Shown here piece by piece: positions 1 to 8,948 of a stretch of DNA of 18,862 nt (position 1 is its first letter; each line of letters opens with the position of its first letter). The translations under genes and the position numbers were made by a program. The stretch is taken from assembly GCA_019693395.1 (NCBI GenBank), contig JAAMXP010004300.1, positions 1 to 18,862 on the forward strand, given 5' to 3'. Source of the stretch: Ettlia oleoabundans. Taxonomy: Eukaryota; Chlorophyta; Chlorophyceae; Chlamydomonadales. The notes beneath the pieces were generated by a model. The model saw only the letters and a program-made list of their open reading frames with translations. It was not told where the DNA came from and made no database searches.

Positions 1-221
1 CCCCCCACACACACACACACACATAACCCGTCAGGAATCATCCACCACCCACCACCCTGTCGAGTCTGTGTGCTTTTGCCAAAGCGCTGCAGGCTGCAAC
101 AGGATATACACCCCATCATCCATCCATCCACCCACCCACCACCCAAACAAAACAGGCTCTAAGTCTCGTAAGCCAAGCCACCTTGCCAGTCACCCACCCA
201 CCTACCCGGCAACCCACCCAC
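1..221. other. Left-edge stretch, MSL intron with CA repeat
   Basis: This follows donor AAG|GTGGGT of the last recognised MSL exon. It contains CCACC-rich sequence (121-220) and a (CA)n run at 6-23. A short segment about 60-100 has a CTGCAG acceptor and could hide another exon, but I cannot match it to the MscS domain. Confidence 0.5.
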
Positions 222-3200
222 CTTGAGAGTCTCCGACTTGTTGGCGGAGCGGGACAGATTGTACAGCTGTTCTGTGTTGAGGCGGGAGTTGGGCCAGTAC
301 ACGCGGGAGCCATCCCAGCGGTTGAGCACTGTGTTGAGCAGGGTAATCTCCTCCACCTGTTGGATGTGAACGGGAGGGAATTTACTTTATTATGCCAGCT
401 AGCACTCTTCAATCAACTACGGCAGTCAGCATTTCCGTTCATCGACTGAGGTTCACCTTTTGTGTTTCCCCTGCCATCGCCAGCACAAGCAACAGCAGTA
501 CATTACCCGCAGCAGAACCTCCAGCAGCAGCAACAACACTAGAAGCAAACACCAGCAGTACAATCAACAACATTCAAGCCATTAAAGGAAACTTCAGGAG
601 GAAAGATCACATCCACGCACCTTATGGTTCTCCCCTGCCAGCACCAGAGTGTCACCCACATCATACGGGTGCACCACAAACAGCCACACCACGCACCTGC
701 ACACGGCAAACGCACAAGCGGAACACGGCAGCAGCAACAAAAAAAGGACATCACTCACACCCACACGACGGCAGTGTGGATCAACCACCCCATTGTACTT
801 TGCTCTATGGCCACATCACCACATATGCAAGTTGTTGTGCCATTAACCAAACCAAGTTTCAGCAGCAGGAGCCTTCGTCAATCAGATGATCGCAACGACT
901 TACTCGAACACTGTTCGTATTGAGTTGCCGAATATGAAAGTGAAGGCCAACATGATTGAGGAAAAAGTGAGCCAGGCCTGGGTGACGTCAATCTGCACCA
1001 CCGGCAAACAAATATACCTGGAATTACTTCAGAACAAGGCACCACTGCAATTTTTTCTAGTATTAAAAGAAGGTGCATTCATGCAGCTTTGGCGATATCA
1101 CTGCGCTTGATCAACGACACTGCTCTCTAACTATAGGCATGTCGCAAGTGCCAGCACTGCACGCTGCTACAAATCCCCTGACCCCCCCAGTCCGTCAGCA
1201 GCGTTGGTTACTGTACATCGGGGCTGAAGCAGCAACGAGCCTTGCTTCAACAGCGCTGCAACATGGACGGCGCTGCAACAATTCAACCTGCTCTACTCAC
1301 GTTGAAAATAGCGAGGTAGAAGAACACACAGAGTGTGTGTATGATGCAGCCCAGCAGCCTCTCCAGCTTTCCAATCACGCTCTTGGTGTCTCGCAGAGTC
1401 AGCGCCATGTGGGCGCGCTCCTGCACGGCAGCAGGCACAGCAGGCAGAGCGAGCATGTGGGGGCGAATCAAGGGTGATGAGTCAGCGCCATGTGGGCGCG
1501 CTCCTGCATGGCAGCAGGCACAGCAGGCAGAGCGAGCATCGTGGGGGCGAATCAAGGGTGAGGAGTCAGCGCCATGTGGGCGCGCTCCTGCATGGCAGCA
1601 GGCACAGCAGGCAGGGCGAGACCACGCACACTCAACTCTGTGTGTATGGGGAGAATTTGGGGATGTCCCCCGGGGTGCTTCTGCATGGCGACGGGTTGAA
1701 GCAGCCGTGATGCCCCTCGCTACCCTACTGCTTCAACCCTTCGCCATGCAGAAGCACCCCGGGGGACATCCCCAAATTCTCCCCATACGCACATAAAGAA
1801 GAGAAACCCACGCACCCAACCCCTTCACCCCTGACACCGCCACCCACCCCACCCGCCTGGAATATTTTTAGCACTGACTGGCGCAGATCTGCCTGGCTGA
1901 TGCGCCCGTTGCCATCAATGTCCAGGTAAACAAACGCCTCAGCGGCCTGCTGAGGGGGGAGGAAGTCCTGCAAGTCTGTAGGAAGGGAAGCAAGAAAGGG
2001 AGGGATGATGACACTGTTGGGTCTGCAAACCAAGCGTCGCGTCCATTTTGGTGAAGGCAATGATGCTATATTGGGTGGCGAAAACTATGGGTGGCCGATT
2101 CTGGCAGCAAGGGCGTGGTCTGAGATGCCGGGAGGCAGGTCCGAGCTTAAGCTTTCACTGATCCAAAGCAGCAACCAGGTGCCTCACCCGACTGCTGAAT
2201 CCAGTTGCGTTTGCGTGAGGCCCTCAAGTTGTGGTACAGGAAGAAAGCCACACGTCGAGCCTCCTACAAACCAGCTGGATACGGCAGTAACACAGTAACC
2301 ACAGTAACACAGTAAGTGCATTGCAGTAAGCGGCAGCAGCCAAACGCAACACAGCGTACAATATGGGCTTGCCTGTTCGTTGCTGCTACCGCCAGACTTT
2401 TCTTTGAAGCTGCCCAGCTGGTCAACCAAGGTGAGCTGCACAGCATGAAGCAGGGCGGACCACAGCATGAGCACAGCATTAGGCCGTACTGTCCCGCCCG
2501 AGGGAGGGAGCAGCCCGGGGAAGCAAGCATATCTGGCAAAAGGGAGGGTTAGCAATGTGCCAGCATGGACCACAGCATGATCGCAGCACAGCAAAGTCCA
2601 AGGGGCACCATCACTGCAGCACAAAAAGGCCCTCATATTATGATCACACGCACAGTAGGCTCCACCAAACATCCGCTGAGCCCGCAACTACCCTCAGACA
2701 CCCAAAACAGTGTGAATGTACTGGCAACTGCCAACCACACACCACACGCATGATGTCAACCTCAACTCACAATCACACAGAACAGGCCCTGCCATGCCGC
2801 CCTGCATTCACCTTGAGTTGGTTCTTGCGTATGTGCTTCTCTATGTGGTGCATCTTCTCCAGTTCCTCGGGGGGCATCTGTGGGCAGACAGGGATTGGTT
2901 GACACGGTGCAGTGAATGCGTGCGCGTGTGTGTTATTGCTGCTTCAATGGAGATTACAGCAAGCGATTTGTCTGTGTCGTAAGTTCTGTTGCGGTGAGGC
3001 AGACTGTAAACACAAAAAGCAAAAACATTGAGGAGACTTTTGAAGCAGGACAGCACGGCTTGGTGGGCTGTGGTCGCCTATTTTAGTCAGCTTCACTGTA
3101 AGGCTGCCATAGCATTCATCAGCACAAGCAGCATCCACGACCCCACCTGCACGATGCTGGTGCGCCGGTTCCGCGCCCGCAGCTCCTCCCTTGTCTGCCC

Positions 3201-6200
3201 CAGGTCCAGCAGCTGTTGGAACGGCGGCAGCGCCTTGCTGGCGGTACCGCCGGCACCGGAGCGCAGGGAGACGAGAGACAGCTGCTTGGAAGGTGCCTGC
3301 ACAACACAAGGATACTGCATATCTTACACAGACTTGCTGACGGTACTGCCGGCACCGGAGCGCAGCGTGACGAGAGACAGCTGCTTGGAGGGGACCTGCA
3401 TGCTTCTAATGTGGCAGAAATCACTGTGTTGCAGTGAGATGCAGCGTGGCAGAGCATGTGTAGCGCACTGGGTTGCAGCATGTGATGCAGCGTGATCACT
3501 CATCACACTTCATGATCCAGCAATCAGTTGTTGGTCATGTACGTTGAACCACCACTGAATCATTCTCAGCGCATTTTCTCAGCACAACAAAGGAATAGTA
3601 TGGATTCTCATTCAATCAAGAAGCATGCTTGGCGCAGCAGAGCATGGCAGCGCGGCTGCATGGATACGTGAGTGACGGCATTGCACGTCCTCAGGTGTGG
3701 GGTCACACCATATGTCATAGCAATGTGCGGCAGGTCTAGACCGGGTGGGGCTGGCAGGTTAGAATTTGTGTTGCAATATTGGATAACCAGCCGCAGTACC
3801 AGCAGGCAGGCGAGCAGGAAAGAAACAAACGCATTGCCGCCTTGTTTTTGCGCTGGACCACTCACCCTGAAAGCAAAGCTCTGTCTGGCGGCTTGCAGGG
3901 TGGAGAGGCGAGATGTTGCGCGAGATGCCAGCGAAGGACGTGGCTCAATCCGTGCTGCTGCGATTGCTGGCATGGCCGCCGCTGCGGCTGCTGCTGTGGC
4001 TGGCTCGGCAAACTTAATAGGTGAGCCGCCTGTGGGGAACAGCGAGTGTGACAGCTTACGACTCGTTTGGTGTATCAACAATCCCACCCGGCCGGGGCTG
4101 CTCCCCATTGCGGGCGCACCCGTGGGAGTATGGGGAAGAAAGTCCCCAGCAGTGGTGAGCCCGGTCTCAGCAGCGCTGCTGGCACCGGCGGTGCGTGAAA
4201 GGCGGCTGGGCTGGCGTTGGGGGCTGCCCACTGCAGCTGACCCTGGTGCTGCCGCTGCGCCGAGGCAGGAAGGAATTTCAGAGCGGCGCTGACCCATGAC
4301 AGTTGCCTTATCAGCACCAGCAGATGCGGCACCACAGCTACTGGTCTTGGGAGTGTAGAGGGGACCAATCGAGTCAGCTAGCTGCCGCTGGAGCGCCCCA
4401 AGAGCCTGCTCAGCCTCCCCCACAGGCACGAGGTTGGGCATGCTCCTGCTGGAAGGTGCCACGCCAGCACCCACAATCACGTTGACGCTGGTCAACGCAG
4501 CTGTCGCTGACCAGTTTGACTGTTCTAGAATGTCAAACGGCGAACCCGAACCAGCGGGCTGCAGCTGGGGACAGGCAGCGCCGCTGTCTGACACATGAGC
4601 AACTGTCTGCCCATCTGACAGCTGTCGCCCATCGACCAGAAGAGGGTCTGACTGACTGCGTTGGACGCGTCGGCGGGTGAAAGAACGCATCATGGTTGGC
4701 AGGGAGTGCATGGCAGCTACGCTCTGCACGCTCAGGGGCAGGTGGCAGCATGCTAAGCGGGGTAGAGTAATGTGAGAGAGCTATAGGCAGGCCAGGCACC
4801 TGGGAGTTTAAAACATTTGGCAAAACAGTTCCGGGTGATCCAATACATCATGATATGCAGTTTGGAAGGCAGAGCCCACACAGCAACAAGAGAGAGATAC
4901 TTCAGATCCTTCCAGGAAACCAATCGTCCTAGCATGCATTTCAAAAGCAGGCCCCCCTAGCAACAAACACATAGAGAGGCCCAGCACCCACCTTACTGAG
5001 TGCTTGGCGGCTGAGCCACCGCTTCGCAAACGACTTGTTGTGCTGCGCTGCTGCCCCACCCGGCCCATGCGCGTAACTTTGCATGCTGTCACGGTGCTCC
5101 CGCGGCTGGGACATCACAGACAGAAAGTACTCCTGCATGGGGCATAAGCATAGAACCGGCCAAAAAGACAGATGTGGGGCAGGATTCAGGCGGGGCCTAG
5201 GTCACAGGCGCTAGGGTAGAAATTCCTGCAGCAGATCTACATAACGATGGCAGCAGGGCTAAAGGATAGAACAACACTGGGTGAACCGCCACCCTGTCGC
5301 CAGGCTGCAGAACGCCACCCAGTCAATTGATTATTTTCATTCTATTAGCAATCATGAGCCCTTCACTCTAGTGGGAGCTAAGCGGGATAGAGTCCCCACC
5401 TTTCTCAGTGCTTCTTGCATGCGGTGGAAGTGCGCTTCTTTGTGGAAGTGGGTTGACATCAGCTTGATCAGCACCTGCATGCGTACTTTCATATGCAGCT
5501 TTTCATTACGTTGCTTAAATGGACGGTAACCCACAACTGGGTAACGACAGAGTAACACCACCTCTTTGGCGATGCAAGAGTTGCTTCAAGCGAAATGAGG
5601 AGGCTTACGATTCGTGCAACAGGCGAGGGCGAAATAAATGCAGGCAGGCAATCAAGGCTGGGGCAGGCGAGTGCGGGAGGCCAGGAAGCACCTTTTTCAA
5701 GAGATTGGCGGCGGTCATCAGCACCAGGCAGCCTGCAGGCAGGACCAGGGCGAGAGCATAGGTCTGCAAAAGAACAGCGCACCATGCACCCGTCCACCCG
5801 CACAAAAGCCACACACCACAACCGCCATAGCATCTTCATAGCGCTGCAGTCTCTGTGATAGCAAATTCGAAACAAGCACCTAACCCACCCAGCTGTGAGG
5901 AGTACGTTGCTGACTCACCCAGAAGTTTGAGCAGCACATTGAACACCTTTTGCACTGCAGGATCAGCGTCCAAGTTGGGCTGGGTTTGAAACAGCGCGGC
6001 AAAGGCGGCCAGCACCAGGCAGGAGCGCATCACAAGCATGAGTGCCCCACGGGTGCCTGCAGGCTCGAAGGGAAGAAAGAAGTCGAGCATGTGTGGCAAT
6101 GAAGGGAACATGTTCAGAACTGACTTCAAACATAATGTAGTGGGGTTGAAGGGCCACAGACCGATGAGTTTATGGCGGCATGGACTTGGGCGGAATGGGG

Positions 6201-8753
6201 CTTGAGGGGCACATATGAGCACCAGAAAGGCTGACGGGCAGGGCAGGGCGAGGAAACAGAGAGGTTGCGACAGGTGACTCAGGCTGCCAGGCAGGCATTG
6301 TAGTGGATGGGTGGGTGGTTTGATGTGGTTGAGGTTGGGCGTGGGCAAGTGAGGATTGGGTACGAGCGTGCACCAGGGGAGGAGTGTACATCCAGTACAG
6401 CAAAGTGCTCACCTACAAGGAAGTACACGGCGGTACGAGCGGCAAAGAGCCGCCACTCGCAGAACTTGGTCAGTGCCCACATGGCCCACACACTGGCCCA
6501 GTAGATGAGCGGCCAGCAGCCCAGGAAGAAGCACCAGCGCCACAGGTTGAACCACACCAGCTTCTGCAGGCAGGCAAATGGCAGGCAAAACAAAGCATTG
6601 AGGCCATCCCATCCCTGCCCATCCCAGCCCAGCCTACTTCAGGCCATCCGTCCCTTGGCAAATCATCCTTCACTCGACACCATGCCCTCGTATTACCACA
6701 CGACAACACCTCAGGTCACAACACACATCACCGCACGACGTCACAACAGATTGGATCAGATTACACCATATACTTCCCCAACCCAGGGCCGGCGACTCAC
6801 CACATTGGGCCACACCACCAGAGTGACGATCCCCGACAGAAAGAAAGCAAAGCTGACTGCTAAGGAAAGCAGGCGCCCCCAAAAGCTCCAGCGGTGGTAG
6901 AAGCGCATTCTGCGCCCCGCCTGGATCTCGGCCAGCCCCAACTGCAAGCATGGTACAGCAGTACAGCAGTTCGCACGAATGGTACAGCAGTACAGCTGTA
7001 TGACATGGCAACACATGACATGATGAGCAGCATCTACACAATAAGTCATGTCGTGGCAGGTGCCTCCAACGCCCTGCCTTGTATGAGCTAATCCCAGCTG
7101 TAGAGTAGCACAGCATCTTGACACGGCGCCTATCACAGCGCCGCACAGCGCGGTCATGGTACGGCACGTCACAGCCACTCAGCCAACCAGAGATTTGATG
7201 CAAGCAAGAAATCAGACACGTGCGCAAAGCTTAAACGCACGTCCACTGACCACTCTCACCTCGTCTCCGTCTGTGATCCCTGCATGGCTGCCACTTGGCT
7301 CGGGGCTCACTCCATTCGCCTTGCCATTGCCCTCATCACGCTCTGCCCCTGCCTGACCACCAGCATCCTCCTCAAATATTGAGAAGCTCACTGCGGCCTC
7401 AGGTGTGGCAGCCGACGCTGCAACTGCTCGCACACTTTCTTCCTCTTCCTCTTCCTCTTCTCCTTTCGCGTCCTCATCCGCTTGCTGGTTGGCAGCCTGC
7501 CGCCGTGCGCGCTCCCCAGCCGCCAGCTGCTGCCGAACTGCCTCGGCGGCAGCGGCCCCCGCAGCGGCCAAACCTGCTGCAGCAGAGGAGCCTTCCCTTG
7601 GCAGCAAGGGCTGCCCTGAGGTAGATAGGCGCTCCACTCGACTTATAGTGGGAAGTGGAAGAGAGGGAGGGACAGAGTCAAACCCAAATGAAGCCACATG
7701 CTCCAGCTGGTTTAAGGTAGAGGCGCTCTCGCCGTTCTGCCTGCCCTCCCCCATGCCGCTGCCGGCCGTAGCGCTGCTGCCTGCTGGCATGCCTGCTGGT
7801 GGGATGGCTAGCGCTGCTGCTCCTGGTGCACCCACAAAGTTGCTGCCCGCTGGCATGCTTGGTGGCAGGACGGCAAGTGCTGCTGCTGGTGATGGCGCCA
7901 CTGACACTTGCGGCACGCCATGCTGGCTTGCCGGCTCTAACAGGTGCTGCTGGTGCTCCAAGTGCTGGGAGTGATGGCGGGACTGCAGTTGGGGGCTGCC
8001 TGCGCCTCTGGGGACTTGGTACTGCTGATAATGGTGATGGTGGTACTGTGGGTACTGCTGGTATTGAAGCGGGAGGGCTGGCCGGGGCGGAGAGCAGCCA
8101 TATAGATCCTCCCATTGGCCACCAACGCTTTCCACCTCCCCTACAACAGCGCTACTAACTGCAGGAGCGGCGTATGTGATGTGGTGGTGGCTGTTTTGGG
8201 GGCTGCCACCTGGCCCCAGACGCGAAGGCTGGCTGGGGCTGGATGGCGGCGACAGGCTGCCGACAGGAAGAAAGGTGGGACTGTCTGCATATATGGGACA
8301 GAATAAGAATGAGCATACACTCACAATGACAGGCAAGAGCAGAGAGAGCCAGTTGCCTGCTGCCAGGCACCACACCGCCCCGCCTGCCACCTGCGGTGCA
8401 AGGCCCGGTTTGCATGTTGGGCCTCCAGGGCAGCCTGCAGGCAACCCTCCCCTGCCGTTATTCGCACCTGCGCTGGGCTGGATTCGGCCTCCAGCAGCGG
8501 CTGGCATCGGTACAGGGCGGGAGTGGCTGCGTTGCACAGCATATGACGATGGGCCGTAGTTGCTGCCGCCGCCGCTGCCGCCGCGGGCAGTATGGCTGCT
8601 GGGGCTGCAGAGACCTGCCCTGCCGCCCAGGCTGCTGGCGGAGCTCCTTCCGTCGTCATCGCCAGCCAGCCCGTTTTGCAGAGCATAGGCAGCCCATATG
8701 ACCTGGTCGCTGAGCCCCGAACAGCCGTCTGGCCCGCCGCCTTCTGCGCTCAT
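222..8753 (-). CDS. MscS-like (MSL) mechanosensitive ion channel with EF-hand, 3'-truncated by window edge
   Basis: Exons on the minus strand, 5' to 3': 8753-7260, 6941-6801, 6563-6413, 6056-5919, 5732-5692, 5474-5400, 5132-4992, 4723-3866, 3296-3147, 2877-2812, 2435-2373, 2263-2188, 1975-1857, 1420-1301, 992-904, 696-621, 356-222. They sum to 3933 nt (1311 codons) with phase kept at each junction. Residues 1-498 are a low-complexity N-terminus. Hydrophobic helices follow in exons 2, 3, 4 and 4/5 (about residues 520-655). The MSL signature HFHKEAHFHRMQEAL (about 664-678) comes next, then a 286-residue Ser/Ala/Pro-rich exon (728-1013). A canonical EF-hand loop DIDGNGRISQAD lies within exon 13 (residues 1132-1171). 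Then come a fifth helix, the pore helix with AFTFIFGNSIRTVF, and the MscS beta-domain motifs VVHPYDVGD and RVYWPNSRLN. This six-helix order matches plant class II MSL and fungal Msy channels, which release ions on membrane tension. The start is the first in-frame ATG, with G at -3. The C-terminal part of the MscS domain and the stop lie to the left. The family call is secure; individual junctions (especially exons 9-11) are manual inference. Confidence 0.92.
621..992 (-). other. Pore-helix and upper MscS-domain exons of the MSL channel
   Basis: Exon 992-904 encodes the pore-lining helix, including AFTFIFGNSIRTVF. It ends with two bases of a Glu codon at donor GA|GTAAGT. Exon 696-621 completes that codon and continues with LFVVHPYDVGDTLVL, the diagnostic start of the MscS beta domain in MSL proteins, ending at donor AAG|GTGCGT. 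The split codon joins exactly, which supports both boundaries. The next exon, 356-222, carries EEITLLNTVLNRWDG and the YWPNSRLN motif. Confidence 0.92.
1398..1621 (-). repeat. Tandem 83/84-bp repeat (2.7 copies) carrying an MSL splice acceptor
   Basis: Copies begin at 1398, 1481 and 1565 (the last partial, to about 1621). Each contains, on the minus strand, TGC(A/C)GTGCAG- or TGCCATGCAG-type acceptor sequence followed by the first 24 nt of exon 1420-1301 (codons ERAHMALT). Only the copy at 1420 continues into the true exon. The copies at 1503 and 1587 run into an in-frame TGA four codons later. Confidence 0.9.
1640..1792. repeat. Near-perfect inverted repeat (65-bp arms, 23-nt loop) in an MSL intron
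   Basis: Left arm 1640-1704 is the reverse complement of right arm 1728-1792 with two mismatches. The loop is 1705-1727. It lies in the MSL intron 1421-1856, right beside the tandem acceptor repeat. The transcript would fold into a long hairpin. I see no open frame, target-site duplication or transposase. Confidence 0.9.
1857..1975 (-). other. EF-hand exon of the MSL channel
   Basis: This exon encodes 39 whole codons, with one split codon at its start. It contains the 12-residue loop DIDGNGRISQAD, which has Asp at positions 1 and 3, Asn at 5, Ile at 8 and Asp at 12, so calcium binding is plausible. Two donors keep the phase. One is a GC donor directly after the Gln codon at 1857 (CAG|GCGGGT). 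The other is a GT donor nine bases further on (exon end 1848), adding Ala-Gly-Gly. The exon lies just before the helix preceding the pore, the position of the EF-hand in fungal Msy1/Msy2. Confidence 0.85.
2280..2330. repeat. CAGTAACA-type minisatellite in an MSL intron
   Basis: The intron between exons 2435-2373 and 2263-2188 contains four or five degenerate copies of CAGTAAC(A/C)A near 2284-2315. Confidence 0.6.
2436..2811 (-). repeat. MSL intron with short direct repeats
   Basis: This intron lies between exons 2877-2812 and 2435-2373. It holds two exact copies of GACCACAGCATGA (2458-2470 and 2568-2580) within a CAGCATG/CAGCACAG-rich tract. No coding sequence was recognised. Confidence 0.6.
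3234..3395 (-). repeat. Duplicated exon head in MSL (63-bp copies, 99 bp apart)
   Basis: Copy A, 3296-3234, is the start of the 50-codon exon 3296-3147 (APSKQLSLVSLRSGAG). Copy B, 3395-3333, encodes VPSKQLSLVTLRSGAG with its own CAG acceptor and differs at about 7 of 63 positions, mostly non-synonymous. Read-through from copy B reaches a TAA after two more codons, so it cannot simply join copy A. Confidence 0.85.
3297..3865 (-). other. MSL intron between exons 8 and 9 (569 bp)
   Basis: The donor is AGG|GTGAGT at 3865 and the acceptor GTGCAG|GCA at 3297. It includes duplicated exon head copy B. The rest is A/T-rich with CAGCATG- and GATGCAGCGTG-like short repeats near 3430-3500. I found no further convincing exon. 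Confidence 0.65.
6950..6996. repeat. Direct repeat of an 18-bp GTACAGCA-type unit
   Basis: ATGGTACAGCAGTACAGC occurs exactly at 6950-6967 and 6979-6996, just upstream of the acceptor of MSL exon 6941-6801 on the minus strand. Similar AGCAGTA-type sequence appears just after the UDG stop (10780-10812). Confidence 0.75.
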
Positions 8754-8948
8754 GGCGCTGCCCGGCCAGCACCGTAGGATGCCCCAAGCGGGGCCATGCA
8801 ATGCCGACGGTAGATCGCACGTGCTGCGATCGCAGGCGGTTAGTTGATATTGCACATCAGGTTTGAGTTGCCGTTACACGTAGGCGTGCTGGTGTACTAC
8901 CGTAACGTTTCAAGGCTTGACCTTTACAATTTGCACATCCGGATTGAA
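8754..8948. promoter_or_regulatory. Putative bidirectional promoter between MSL and UDG
   Basis: Only 195 bp separate the MSL start codon (8753, minus) from the proposed UDG start codon (8949, plus). Both 5' UTRs and any core promoter must fit here or extend into the neighbouring gene. I see no clear TATA box. The UDG first exon is itself a proposal. If UDG starts elsewhere the spacer changes, but the divergent arrangement remains. Confidence 0.5.

Noticed and set aside
5733..5757. Upstream acceptor (TTTTGCAG) before the MSL exon at 5732
   Set aside because: It looks stronger than the acceptor chosen, but only the CTGCAG at 5733-5735 completes the split Gly codon and gives KLLGCLVLMTAANLLKK.
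7405..7974. Ser/Ala-rich plus-strand frame of 189 codons
   Set aside because: It is antisense to MSL exon 1, whose low-complexity codons leave other frames open.
8285..8324. 40-bp GTGAGT...GCAG intron-like segment in MSL exon 1
   Set aside because: It is too short for a normal intron, and removing 40 nt would break the frame that links to the donor at 7260.
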